This document shows, one piece after another, positions 52,481 to 61,717 of a stretch of DNA of 64,000 bases. The DNA is from Dyadobacter crusticola DSM 16708 (GTDB lineage Bacteria; Bacteroidota; Bacteroidia; Cytophagales; Spirosomataceae). The notes beneath the pieces were generated by a model, which had not been told where the DNA came from, ran no database searches, and worked only from the letters and a program-made list of their open reading frames with translations. Numbering within the stretch: the stretch's first letter is position 1; every line of letters starts with the position of its first letter. The position numbers and the translations under genes are program-made. Where the stretch lies: contig NZ_JNJB01000005.1 in NCBI RefSeq assembly GCF_000701505.1, positions 124,001-188,000 on the forward strand. Direction: 5' to 3'.

Positions 52481-53692
52481 ATGTATACCACACATCGTCA
52501 ACAATTTTTCGATCATCTGGCACAAACTTCCGACTACCCGCTCGCGCTCGAAATCGACAGAGCTGAGGGAGTTTACATGTATGGCGCAGATGGAAAGTCA
52601 TACATAGATCTGATATCCGGCATTGCGGTAAGTAACGTGGGTCACCGGCACCCGAAAATAATATCCGCCATTCACGAGCAGCTCGAAAAGCACATGCATT
52701 TGCTTGTTTATGGCGAATTTGTGCAAAGTGCGCAGGTGCAACTGGCGGCTGCATTGACAAAGACTTTGGCTCTTGCCCCGCCTGTGTCCTCCCCTTTCGG
52801 GCTCATCGATAATGTATATTTTACCAATTCCGGCACTGAGGCTACCGAAGGTGCGATGAAGCTTGCAAAGCGGTTCACACGCCGGCATGAATTTGTATCA
52901 TGCGTAAACGCCTATCATGGCGCCACGCAAGGCGCACTAAGTCTGGCGGGAGCCGATTTTTTTAAACAAAACTTCCGTCCCCTGCTTCCCGGCATGCGAC
53001 AGATTCGTCACGGAAATACTGCGGATTTGGAGCTGATCACAAACAAAACAGCAGCGGTGATCATCGAAGTTATTGGTGGAGAATCTGGCGTGAGAGTTCC
53101 TGAGAAGGAATTTATGATCGCATTGCGACAAAGATGCACAGAAACAGGCGCGCTGCTGATCCTGGACGAAATTCAAACAGGTTTTGGCCGGACAGGGAGT
53201 TTTTGGGCATTTGAACAGTTCGACATTTATCCCGACATTTTACTAAGCGCGAAAGGAATGGGCGGCGGAATGCCGATCGGCGCATTTATGGCCTCACAGG
53301 AAGTAATGGGCGTTTTCAAGAACAATCCGATTCTGGGCCACATTACTACATTTGGCGGACATCCGGTTTGCTGCGCTTCTTCCCTGGCCGCTTTGAATGT
53401 GATACTAGACGAAAACCTGCAACAGTTTGCCATTGAGAAAGGCGAGTTGTTCAAATCTCTGCTTGTTCACCCGGCGATCAGCGAAGTAAGAGGAAGAGGC
53501 TTGATGCTGGCTGCGCAAATGGAGTCTTTTGAAAAGCTGAAAAATACGATCGACCGCTGCATTGAAAATGGCTTAGTGACTGACTGGTTCCTCTTTTGCG
53601 ACAATGCAATGCGCATTGCGCCACCGCTGGTGATTTCGGAAGAAGAAATCCGTACCGCATGCAAGGTGATTATTGATGTTTTGAATTCTTAA
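52481..53692 (+). CDS. Class III pyridoxal-phosphate aminotransferase
   Basis: A 403-residue fold-type I aminotransferase of the acetylornithine/ornithine/GABA group. YFTNSGTEATEGAMKLA forms part of the cofactor site, ILDEIQTGFGRTG holds the PLP-contact Asp, and the Schiff-base Lys is in LLSAKGMGGGMPIGA. It is 49 bases after the ATP-grasp-like gene. It could supply the amino substrate for the cluster, or be an independent metabolic gene such as a beta-alanine or ornithine-type transaminase. Substrate not determined. Confidence 0.9.
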   Translation: MYTTHRQQFFDHLAQTSDYPLALEIDRAEGVYMYGADGKSYIDLISGIAVSNVGHRHPKIISAIHEQLEKHMHLLVYGEFVQSAQVQLAAALTKTLALAPPVSSPFGLIDNVYFTNSGTEATEGAMKLAKRFTRRHEFVSCVNAYHGATQGALSLAGADFFKQNFRPLLPGMRQIRHGNTADLELITNKTAAVIIEVIGGESGVRVPEKEFMIALRQRCTETGALLILDEIQTGFGRTGSFWAFEQFDIYPDILLSAKGMGGGMPIGAFMASQEVMGVFKNNPILGHITTFGGHPVCCASSLAALNVILDENLQQFAIEKGELFKSLLVHPAISEVRGRGLMLAAQMESFEKLKNTIDRCIENGLVTDWFLFCDNAMRIAPPLVISEEEIRTACKVIIDVLNS

Positions 53693-53701
53693 ACCAAGCT
53701 T

Positions 53702-54580
53702 ATGGAATATTCAATTGAGAATGAGTTTTTACGCATCGCCGTGCAACAAGCCGGTGCAGAATTGCGCCGCATTCAATCGACGGTAACAGGCCTGGATTTC
53801 ATGTGGAATGCGGATCCGGACGTTTGGCCGAGCTATGCGCCCGTTTTGTTCCCTGTCATAGGAGCGATTAAAAATGGCTTTGCTCGGTACAATGGCAAGG
53901 ATTATGCGGTACCACGTCACGGAATCGTGCGCAATAATCCTGAGGTAATCCTTCTCGAACAAACTGAATCAAGCCTGACATTCGGGTTAAAATCCTCGGA
54001 ACAAACACTGGAAATTTATCCTTTCGCATTTGATTTCCAGATTACTTACCGGTTGGACGGACGGAAGATTGTGGTAAGTCACGAAATCGTTAATGAGGGA
54101 GACAACGAGATGCTCTTCTCTCTTGGCGGGCATCCTGCATTTAAGTGCCCGATACATGACGGTGAGGATTATAACGACTATTATCTGGAATTTGAAGCAA
54201 TTGAAAACGACTCAACCTGGCTGCTGACCAAGGATGGATTAGTCGGAAATGAGACCAAAAAGATTTTTGACAATACCAATGTGCTCCATTTGAACCACCA
54301 CTTGTTCGACAATGACGCATTGATTTTCAAACATTTGGTCTCGAAGCAGGTAAGTTTAAGAAGTACCAAATCTGCACAGGTAGTTACCGTCCGCTTTGAA
54401 GATTTTCCATATCTGGGTATCTGGGCAAAGCCAAAAGGAGATTTTGTTTGCATTGAACCCTGGCTGGGCATTGCAGACAGCGCTGATTCGGATCATAATT
54501 TTGAAACAAAAGAAGGAATTTTGAAGCTACCTGCCGGAGAAACTTTTAAGGCTGATTTTTCAATAGAGATCAACGAGTAA
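53702..54580 (+). CDS. Aldose 1-epimerase family protein (LacX-like)
   Basis: A 292-residue beta-sandwich protein of the galactose mutarotase-like superfamily. VPRHGIVRNN (His motif), LGGHPAFKCP and the C-terminal KGDFVCIEPWLGIADS are characteristic of the LacX/aldose 1-epimerase group. It starts nine bases after the aminotransferase, so it is the last gene of the run. Whether it belongs to the ligase pathway or to sugar metabolism is unclear. Confidence 0.88.
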   Translation: MEYSIENEFLRIAVQQAGAELRRIQSTVTGLDFMWNADPDVWPSYAPVLFPVIGAIKNGFARYNGKDYAVPRHGIVRNNPEVILLEQTESSLTFGLKSSEQTLEIYPFAFDFQITYRLDGRKIVVSHEIVNEGDNEMLFSLGGHPAFKCPIHDGEDYNDYYLEFEAIENDSTWLLTKDGLVGNETKKIFDNTNVLHLNHHLFDNDALIFKHLVSKQVSLRSTKSAQVVTVRFEDFPYLGIWAKPKGDFVCIEPWLGIADSADSDHNFETKEGILKLPAGETFKADFSIEINE

Positions 54581-54601
54581 TGTTGCTATTAGCAGTAAGG
54601 C

Positions 54602-54997
54602 TCAAAGCTTTACTGCTAATAGTTCACTCCCCAATTTGTGCAGAGCCGCTTCGATTTTCTTAGCTTGTGCGGGCCGCGGCTTTTTCAAGCCTGAGGCATA
54701 ATGATTCAGCAGCTTCTCATTTATTCCCGTAATCTTGGCTATCCCGGTTTGGCTGAATATGCCTTTGTAATATTTCAAAAAACTTCCGACATCAAGCTTC
54801 CACTCAATCTCGTACTCGCCTTTCAAAGCGGCAGGAATGTTTTTATCATCAAATGATTTAATAATGTCAATACATTCATACACAGATTTTTTCACCTCCT
54901 CGATCGTTGCGCCTCCTCCATTTATTCCTTTCACATTTTCGGAGTGAGCGCCGAAAAAATCTTTGCTTCGAGCTATAATTATCTTAATTGTTCTCAT
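54602..54997 (-). CDS. hicB: HicB-type antitoxin with HTH
   Basis: A 131-residue HicB antitoxin: the N-terminal partial RNase-H-like fold (KIIIARSKDFFGAHSENVKGINGGGATIEEVKKS) and a C-terminal helix-turn-helix (TGIAKITGINEKLLNHYASG). It neutralises the adjacent HicA and represses the operon. Its start overlaps the hicA stop by four bases. The toxin-first gene order is usual for hicAB. Confidence 0.88.
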   Translation of the reverse strand: MRTIKIIIARSKDFFGAHSENVKGINGGGATIEEVKKSVYECIDIIKSFDDKNIPAALKGEYEIEWKLDVGSFLKYYKGIFSQTGIAKITGINEKLLNHYASGLKKPRPAQAKKIEAALHKLGSELLAVKL

Positions 54998-55185
54998 TGC
55001 TTCTTTAAGTCTAAGCCCATCATCTTAATTGCCTCCAAGCGTGTAGGTTCCGCCATTTCTTTGGAACCGTGATTTGCGACAGCATAGGTTTTGTTACCTT
55101 TTTTATAGATGTAATGACTGCCACGTGACCTGATACAAACCCATCCATTGCGTCGTATAATGCGGTGAAATTGCGAATATTTCAT
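54994..55185 (-). CDS. hicA: HicA-type toxin
   Basis: A 63-residue HicA, a double-stranded-RNA-binding-fold mRNA interferase. The catalytic His24 is in SRGSHYIYKK, with the family pattern GWVCIRSRGSHYIY then NHGSKEMAEPT. Expression is coupled to hicB by an ATGA overlap. The locus lies between the aldose-epimerase-like and thioredoxin genes. Confidence 0.88.
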   Translation of the reverse strand: MKYSQFHRIIRRNGWVCIRSRGSHYIYKKGNKTYAVANHGSKEMAEPTRLEAIKMMGLDLKKQ

Positions 55186-55245
55186 AGTGTGTACCCGAGA
55201 TTAAAAGTATACAATAATATACCTTTAAGCAAGTGGCCACAAAAA

Positions 55246-55266
55246 AAGCCCCCGAGCGGGAGCTTT
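55246..55266 (-). terminator. Terminator of trxA
   Basis: AAGCCCCC-type arm pairs with GGGAGCTTT-like arm around GAGC. On the minus strand it is followed by a T run, 24 bases downstream of the trxA stop at 55291. Confidence 0.6.
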
Positions 55267-55290
55267 CAATTATCTATCGGAAGTATGTAA

Positions 55291-55623
55291 TTATACAGTC
55301 GCTTCGATCTGCGCATTCAATTTGTCTTCCAGGGTTGTTTTAGGTACAACACCTACCACTTTGTCAACTAATTGACCGCCTTTGAATATCATTAAAGTTG
55401 GGATACTGCGGATACCGAACTTCGCTGGAACCGATGAATTCATGTCCACGTCCATTTTACCAATAACTGCTTTCCCCTCGTATTCTCCTGCGAGCTGCTC
55501 TACAACCGGCCCGATCATCTTACAAGGTCCGCACCACTCAGCCCAAAAATCAACAAGTACTGGTTTTTCGCTTTGGATCAATTCTTCGAAGGTGCTATCG
55601 GTAATTTCAAGTGCTTTTCCCAT
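55291..55623 (-). CDS. trxA: Thioredoxin
   Basis: A 110-residue thioredoxin that reduces protein disulfides. The active site is WCGPCK with Cys31 and Cys34. The flanking FWAEW, the later KFGIRSIPTLMIFKGGQ with cis-Pro, and length are all typical. Cytoplasmic, no signal peptide. Confidence 0.95.
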   Translation of the reverse strand: MGKALEITDSTFEELIQSEKPVLVDFWAEWCGPCKMIGPVVEQLAGEYEGKAVIGKMDVDMNSSVPAKFGIRSIPTLMIFKGGQLVDKVVGVVPKTTLEDKLNAQIEATV

Positions 55624-55709
55624 GTTTGAAAATGTCTAATGTTGTTTTATAAATCTGATGTAATAAGGATAATTAGTGCCTAAAAGTTCCTGAATACGGC
55701 TAATGTAAA

Positions 55710-58700
55710 TCAGTTCAAAGAGAATTGTACACCATGAAATCCGCGAAGTACTTTGAAGAGCTCGTTGGTAGGCGCAACGCGATAACCACGCGACAGCATC
55801 TCCACTTCCAGCCTCGTATCCGGATCCACAACCGTCATGTTAACAGCACATTGGCCCGGGTGGTGACTGAGTGTATCGCTCAAAACATGAATGAACTGAG
55901 CATCAATCTGGTCGAGTGAAAGATTGATCTTGATCTTCTTGCACATTTTGCCCATAATCTCAGGCAACAGCTGGATTTGCGTGATCTTGAATTCAAACTG
56001 ATCTTCCTGCTTCCAGCGGTTTTGTACCTTCCCTTTAATGTAAAGGAACTGTCCTACCTGCAAGTAATTTTTAAACCTGATGTAATCCTCGCCCCCGAGC
56101 AGCATTTCAAGTGAGCCTTTGTAATCTTCGACTTTGAAAATCATGAAATGGCTGCCGTTCTTTGACATTCTTTCCTGCGCACTCGTAACAATTCCGGCCA
56201 CGCTGATTTCCTTTCCAAAATACCTGGGTGCCCGCTCGCCTTCTGCGATTTCCATAACCTTGTCCACGGTACAGTTGCAAAAATTATCAAGTTCAACCCT
56301 GAATGTATCCAGCGGGTGGCCCGAAATGTAAAACCCGACTACCTCCTGCTCATAACGCAGCTTAGCCAGATCGTCCCAGGCAGAAACATCCGCCGCTTTG
56401 GGGCGGGCAAGCGTAGAGCCGCCATCGCCCAGCATTCCGAACAATGAAGCTTGCGCCGACGATTTTTCCGCATGGTAATTGTTCGCATACCGGATCAGCT
56501 TTTCGATAAATGTACCATTCTCACCAGTTTCCACGGCGAAGTAATGCGCCCGGTGATAGTCTTCAAAACAGTCGAACCCGCCCGCATAGGCCAGGCTTTC
56601 AATCGTTTTCTTATTTACAGTCCGTAAATTAACCCTCGTGATAAAATCGTAGATATCCGAAAATGGCCCGCCTGCTGCTCTTTCTTCGATGATCGATTCA
56701 ACAGCCGCATCGCCGCTGCCTTTCACACCAGCCAGACCAAAACGGATTTCTCCCCGGCTATTCACATTAAATTGCCTGTCGGATTCATTGATATCAGGAC
56801 CCAGAACGGTTATGCCCAATGCTTTACATTCCTCCATGAAGAAGGTAATCTTATCAATGTTACCCAGCGAGCTCGTCAAAACCGCTGCCATGTATTCGGC
56901 GGGATAATGCGCTTTGAGGTAAGCTGTCTGGTAAGCAACGAACGCGTAACAGGTTGAATGTGATTTGTTAAAAGCATAGGACGCGAAAGCTTCCCAGTCA
57001 GTCCAGATCTTTTCAAGCTTTTTGGCATCGAGCCCGCGCTCGGTACCGCCCTTCATGAAGTCGCCTTTCAGCTTGTTCAACGTTTCAATCTGCTTCTTTC
57101 CCATTGCTTTCCGCAAGGTATCCGCCTGACCTTTTGTAAAACCAGCCAGCTTTTGCGAAAGAAGCATTACCTGCTCCTGATAGACTGTAATACCGTAAGT
57201 ATCAGACAAATACTCTTCGAGCTCCGGCAAGTCGTAAGTAATTTCCTCTTGTCCGTTTTTACGTCGGATAAAGTTGGGAATGTACGCGATCGGACCTGGA
57301 CGGTACAATGCATTCATCGCGATCAAGTGCTCAAAACGGTCGGGAATGAGGTCGCGCATGTGCTTTTTCATTCCGTCCGATTCAAACTGGAAGATCGCAT
57401 TGGTTTCTCCCCTTTGAAATAGTTCAAAAACTTTCGGGTCGTCGAGCGGCACATCGTCGATTACAATATCCACGTTGTGGTTTTGCTTGATTAGGCGAAG
57501 CGCTTCCTTGATAATAGTCAGGTTTCGCAAACCCAGGAAGTCCATTTTAATAACCCCTGCATCTTCGATGATCTTTCCCTGATATTGGGTAATCAGAAAA
57601 TCAGAATCTTTGGAAGTACTTACGGGAATGATTTCGGTCAAATCGCTTGGCGCAATAATGATACCGGCGGCGTGAATACCCGTGTTCCGTACGGTACCTT
57701 CCAGCCTTCGTGCTTCCTGTAAAACACTCGCCTGCAAATCCTTGCCCAATGCGATCTGCCGCATTTTCTTCACATTGTCCAGTTCTTCCGGTGCAATACC
57801 CTCTTTCTTCAAAAGACTGCCCTCCCCTTCCAGCGGCGCTGTGAAGATCCGGTTGAGCGTCATGTTGTAGGTAGGCTTGTCGGGTACAAGCTTGGCCAGT
57901 GCATTCGCCTCGGCAAGCGGCAGGTCCATTACCCTCGCCACGTCCTTGATAGCAGATTTAGCCGCCATTGTACCATAAGTAACAATCTGGGCTACCTGGT
58001 TATAACCATATTTTTTAACTACATAATCGATCACTTTCTGCCGGCCTTCGTCGTCGAAGTCCGTATCAATATCAGGAAGTGAAATACGGTCCGGATTGAG
58101 AAAACGCTCAAAAAGCAGATCGTACTTGATGGGGTCTATATTGGTAATCCCTGTTGCGTAAGCCACCACGGAACCGGCTGCCGAACCACGGCCCGGACCG
58201 ATAAAAACGCCCATTTTGCGGCCTGCATCAATGAAGTCGGCCACAATCAGGAAGTAACCCGGAAAACCCATATTACGGATTGTATTCAACTCAAAGTTGA
58301 TCCGCTCTTCAATTTCGGGGGTTATCGTGCCGTATTTAAACTTTGCACCTTCAAAAGTGAGATGTTTGAGGTACTCCCATTGATTGAGCACGTCAGCTGT
58401 CAACTCCTTTTTACCAACCATTTCCGACAATGTATGTGTCTTGAACTCGTCGGGAATGGGGAAGTTAGGGAGCAGAATATCTTTTCTCAGATCCAGCGTT
58501 TTGATCTTGTCAACAATCTCGTTGGTATTGTCCAGCGACTCAGGTAAGTCGTTGAACAGCTGCATCATCTCGCTGGTTTTCTTAAAGTAAAACTGATCGT
58601 TATAGAATGCAAAGCGGGAGCCTTTCGGAATTCCCTTGTCATCATCAAAATCCTTGGCAGAAGGTGTACTTTGCTTGTCGCCAGTGTTGATACACAGGAG

Positions 58701-59360
58701 AATATCGTGCGCATTCCAGTCGTCGCGATCCACATAATGTGAATCATTGGAGCAGATTACTTTTACATTATATTTTTTTGCAAACCTTAAAAGAACCTCA
58801 TTAACAATATATTGATCACGAATCTCGTGGCGCTGCAATTCAACATAGAAATCATCGCCGAACAGATCCAGCCACCATTTAAATTCCTTCTCTGCGGCCT
58901 CTTCTCCCTGCCTCAGGATGGTCTTTGGAATAACCGCACCAATGCAGCAGGTTGTGGCGATGAGTCCGTGATGATATTTGACAATCAGCTCCTTATCGAT
59001 CCGCGGGTATTTTCCGTACATTCCTTCTATGAAGCCGAGCGAGCACATTTTCACCAGGTTTTTATACCCGATTTCATCTTTGGCAAGAAGTAATTGGTGA
59101 AAACGTACATCTTTCTTGTCTTTCGTAAACTGCCGCACGTGCCGGTCTTCCACTACATAAAATTCACAGCCGACAATGGGTTTGATCCCCTGCTTGTTCC
59201 CCTCGGCCACAAATTCGAAAACGCCGAACATATTGCCGTGATCGGTAATTGCCACCGCCGGCATATTGTCTTCTTTGGCCTTTTTGAAGAGCTTTTTGAT
59301 ATCAGCCGCACCATCGAGAAGTGAAAACTGGGTGTGGCAGTGTAAGTGGGAAAATTGCAT
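55710..59360 (-). CDS. dnaE: DNA polymerase III subunit alpha
   Basis: The replicative polymerase subunit, 1216 residues. It starts with a PHP domain (FSHLHCHTQFSLLDGAADI, AITDHGNM). The polymerase core has GRGSAAGSVVAYATGITNIDP and the catalytic Asp residues in LPDIDTDFDDEGR. A helix-hairpin-helix region follows (GVKGSGDAAVESI), then an OB domain near 1030-1110 (EISVAGIVTSAQERMSKNGSHF). Length and architecture fit DnaE1. The trxA gene follows on the same strand after 86 bases. Confidence 0.97.
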   Translation of the reverse strand: MQFSHLHCHTQFSLLDGAADIKKLFKKAKEDNMPAVAITDHGNMFGVFEFVAEGNKQGIKPIVGCEFYVVEDRHVRQFTKDKKDVRFHQLLLAKDEIGYKNLVKMCSLGFIEGMYGKYPRIDKELIVKYHHGLIATTCCIGAVIPKTILRQGEEAAEKEFKWWLDLFGDDFYVELQRHEIRDQYIVNEVLLRFAKKYNVKVICSNDSHYVDRDDWNAHDILLCINTGDKQSTPSAKDFDDDKGIPKGSRFAFYNDQFYFKKTSEMMQLFNDLPESLDNTNEIVDKIKTLDLRKDILLPNFPIPDEFKTHTLSEMVGKKELTADVLNQWEYLKHLTFEGAKFKYGTITPEIEERINFELNTIRNMGFPGYFLIVADFIDAGRKMGVFIGPGRGSAAGSVVAYATGITNIDPIKYDLLFERFLNPDRISLPDIDTDFDDEGRQKVIDYVVKKYGYNQVAQIVTYGTMAAKSAIKDVARVMDLPLAEANALAKLVPDKPTYNMTLNRIFTAPLEGEGSLLKKEGIAPEELDNVKKMRQIALGKDLQASVLQEARRLEGTVRNTGIHAAGIIIAPSDLTEIIPVSTSKDSDFLITQYQGKIIEDAGVIKMDFLGLRNLTIIKEALRLIKQNHNVDIVIDDVPLDDPKVFELFQRGETNAIFQFESDGMKKHMRDLIPDRFEHLIAMNALYRPGPIAYIPNFIRRKNGQEEITYDLPELEEYLSDTYGITVYQEQVMLLSQKLAGFTKGQADTLRKAMGKKQIETLNKLKGDFMKGGTERGLDAKKLEKIWTDWEAFASYAFNKSHSTCYAFVAYQTAYLKAHYPAEYMAAVLTSSLGNIDKITFFMEECKALGITVLGPDINESDRQFNVNSRGEIRFGLAGVKGSGDAAVESIIEERAAGGPFSDIYDFITRVNLRTVNKKTIESLAYAGGFDCFEDYHRAHYFAVETGENGTFIEKLIRYANNYHAEKSSAQASLFGMLGDGGSTLARPKAADVSAWDDLAKLRYEQEVVGFYISGHPLDTFRVELDNFCNCTVDKVMEIAEGERAPRYFGKEISVAGIVTSAQERMSKNGSHFMIFKVEDYKGSLEMLLGGEDYIRFKNYLQVGQFLYIKGKVQNRWKQEDQFEFKITQIQLLPEIMGKMCKKIKINLSLDQIDAQFIHVLSDTLSHHPGQCAVNMTVVDPDTRLEVEMLSRGYRVAPTNELFKVLRGFHGVQFSLN

Positions 59361-59412
59361 TTGGACCGGGTTGTATTAATGGAATGTCTTTGGAGGAACT
59401 TAGCGAGTCAGA

Positions 59413-60084
59413 TCAATGCTCAGCGGGCTGTTCATACAATACATAATTCATATAGTCAGCAAAAGGTTTAAGGAGTTTGATACCTTTTAAAATCATTTTT
59501 TCAAAATCCCTGGAAGCCACTTCCTTATCTGTAAAGCGGTGCACGAAAAAAAGCTGCTTGCGTTTCAGCAGTTCAATTTCGGGATGATCTTTCGGGTAAC
59601 CTTTGGGAGTTGTCTTCAAGGTATCCCCATGAATTTCGGGGAAAAATGACCGGAATTCAGTTTCTTCGATGATCGCTTTCAGCTCTTCTGCATTATAATC
59701 CACTTCCTGCCTGAAACGCGCCAGCTGTTCAGGCGTCGTTTCCCACATTCCACCCCCCAGAAACGTCTGATCGCCAGGCTGGATTTGAATGTAGTAATCA
59801 ACCTTGCCCGAGCTTTTCCCTCCCGGCCCGATTCCCGCTGCCAGGTTATTCTTGTAAGGCGCCTTGTTTTTAGAGAAACGGATATCCCGGTTGATCCGCA
59901 GCAGACATTCTTTCACCTGCAAATTCCCAAGATCCTGAAACTTTCCAACCTCACTGATCAGGTAACCCACGAGCTTTTCCATATCCGCCCTGGCCTCGTC
60001 ATATCGCCCTCTGTTTTCCTGAAACCATTCCCTATTGTTGTTTTCGGCTAATTGACTGAGAAAGTGAAGTGTTGCGGATTCCAT
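59413..60084 (-). CDS. DUF2461 family protein
   Basis: A 223-residue protein of the DUF2461 (TIGR02453) family, recognised by FLSQLAENNNREWFQENRGRYD, LLRINRDIRFSKNKAPYKNN and the central QIQPGDQTFLGGGMW. Function is unknown; homologues are widespread in bacteria and fungi. It lies 52 bases upstream of dnaE on the same strand. Confidence 0.9.
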   Translation of the reverse strand: MESATLHFLSQLAENNNREWFQENRGRYDEARADMEKLVGYLISEVGKFQDLGNLQVKECLLRINRDIRFSKNKAPYKNNLAAGIGPGGKSSGKVDYYIQIQPGDQTFLGGGMWETTPEQLARFRQEVDYNAEELKAIIEETEFRSFFPEIHGDTLKTTPKGYPKDHPEIELLKRKQLFFVHRFTDKEVASRDFEKMILKGIKLLKPFADYMNYVLYEQPAEH

Positions 60085-60197
60085 TCTGATTTGGTGAAGC
60101 TATAAAATCTGATTTTACTACGATTTATGATCCAATTTAACGAATTTTGGTGAACGGGGAATAGGATCATCTTTTTAACACTCAACATTTGAATGGT

Positions 60198-60425
60198 ATG
60201 AATGTTCAATTTTTGTCAAAAGAAAAAATGATGAAGACCTCAGTTGTAATTCCTATGAATGAGTGGAAAAAGATACAAACTCGGCTTAAACACCGTAGCT
60301 CAGATTTTTGGGAAACCTTGCCAGAGCATGTTAGAGCAAGTATCGAGAGGGGACAAAGGCAGGCAGCCACGGGCCAAACAACAACCAGCGAGAAGGTAAT
60401 GCAGAAGTACGTAAAGTATTTATGA
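60198..60425 (+). CDS. Antitoxin of RelE/ParE-type pair
   Basis: A small protein of about 75 residues with an N-terminal beta strand and basic helix (TSVVIPMNEWKKIQTRLK) consistent with DNA binding, and a C-terminal helix that may wrap the toxin. Its stop overlaps the toxin start by four bases (ATGA). The ATG at 60198 is chosen over a TTG nine bases earlier; an internal ATG near 60228 is another option. The family is not firmly identified. Confidence 0.7.
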   Translation: MNVQFLSKEKMMKTSVVIPMNEWKKIQTRLKHRSSDFWETLPEHVRASIERGQRQAATGQTTTSEKVMQKYVKYL

Positions 60426-60715
60426 ATTTACCCGTTGTCTGGACTTTTGAAGCTGAAACAGGCTTTGCTGAAATAATAGGGTACCTGGAAGATGAATGGT
60501 CAGAAAAAGAGGTTAAGAACTTCGTCCATCGTGTAAGGAAAGTGATCAAACACATATCATGCTTTCCTCAGATGTTTGAAGCTTCACCCACAAATCCCAG
60601 GGTAAGAAAAGCACTTATTGCTAAACAACAATCCCTTTTTTATCAGATCGAAGAAGACTGCATTGTGCTTTTGTCTTTCTGGGATAACCGCCGAAAGCCG
60701 GAGGACAATGATTAA
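60422..60715 (+). CDS. RelE/ParE family toxin
   Basis: A 97-residue RelE/ParE-fold protein. Typical features are VVWTFEAETGFAEIIGYLEDEW, RVRKVIKHISCFPQMFEASP and the C-terminal IVLLSFWDNRRKPED. ParE-like toxins target DNA gyrase and RelE-like toxins cleave mRNA at the ribosome; sequence does not settle which applies. It overlaps the antitoxin gene by four bases and lies 24 bases before trpS. Confidence 0.87.
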   Translation: MNLPVVWTFEAETGFAEIIGYLEDEWSEKEVKNFVHRVRKVIKHISCFPQMFEASPTNPRVRKALIAKQQSLFYQIEEDCIVLLSFWDNRRKPEDND

Positions 60716-60739
60716 ATAAGTAATACATTAAAATTGCAA

Positions 60740-61717
60740 ATGGCCAGAATTCTTACAGGCATTCAAAGTAGCGGGAGACCGCATTTAGGTAACATTCTCG
60801 GGGCAATTGCTCCTGCGATCGAACTTTCAAAAGACCCGAAAAACGAGTCTTTTTTCTTCATCGCCGACCTGCATTCACTCACTTCGCTCAAAAACGGCGC
60901 GGAACGCGAGAATTTCGTAAGAGCAATTGCCGCTACCTGGCTCGCTTTCGGTTTTGATTATAAGAAGAATGTTTTCTGGCGGCAGTCACGGGTGCAGGAG
61001 CATACAGAGCTCGCGTGGTACCTGAACTGCTTTACGCCGTTTCCGATGCTGGCGAACGCAACATCTTTTAAGGAAAAGTCTGAGAAACTGGCAGATGTGA
61101 ACGCTGGCTTGTTCACCTATCCCGTTTTGCAGGCTGCTGATATTTTGCTCTACAATGCCAATATTATCCCGGTTGGTAAAGACCAGAAGCAGCATCTTGA
61201 AATGACGAAAGATATCGCTACACGCTTCAATCAGCTTGCGGAGGAAGATATACTGGTCCTACCCGAACCCCAGATTGACGAGCGGATTATGACGATCCCT
61301 GGTGTGGATGGGCAAAAAATGAGTAAGTCCTACCATAACTACATCGATATCTTCCTTCCCGAAAATGAGCTGAAAAAAGTGATCAAGAAGATCATCTCAG
61401 ACTCTACCCCGCTGGAAGAACCCAAGAATCCGGATATTGATATTACATTCAAACTATACAGCCTGATCGCCTCCGATAGCGAAGTAGAAACAATGCGGCA
61501 GAACTATGTGAACGGCGGCTACGGATATGGTCACGCCAAGCAGGCGCTGCTCGAATGCATGCTGGAAAAATTCGCTGAGCCAAGACGCATTTTCAACTAT
61601 TATATGGAGAACAATCAGGAGCTGGAAGCAATCCTGGTTGAAGGAGAAGCGAAAGCGCGCGTTGTTGCCCAGGAAACAATTTCGAAAGTCCGTAAAGTTC
61701 TAGGATTCAGCTCATGA
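60740..61717 (+). CDS. trpS: Tryptophan-tRNA ligase
   Basis: Charges tRNA-Trp. Class I signatures are GRPHLGN (HIGH equivalent) near residue 11 and KMSKS at about 195. At 325 residues from the ATG at 60740 it is normal length. The end overlaps the PAP2-type gene by four bases (ATGA), so they are cotranscribed. Confidence 0.95.
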   Translation: MARILTGIQSSGRPHLGNILGAIAPAIELSKDPKNESFFFIADLHSLTSLKNGAERENFVRAIAATWLAFGFDYKKNVFWRQSRVQEHTELAWYLNCFTPFPMLANATSFKEKSEKLADVNAGLFTYPVLQAADILLYNANIIPVGKDQKQHLEMTKDIATRFNQLAEEDILVLPEPQIDERIMTIPGVDGQKMSKSYHNYIDIFLPENELKKVIKKIISDSTPLEEPKNPDIDITFKLYSLIASDSEVETMRQNYVNGGYGYGHAKQALLECMLEKFAEPRRIFNYYMENNQELEAILVEGEAKARVVAQETISKVRKVLGFSS

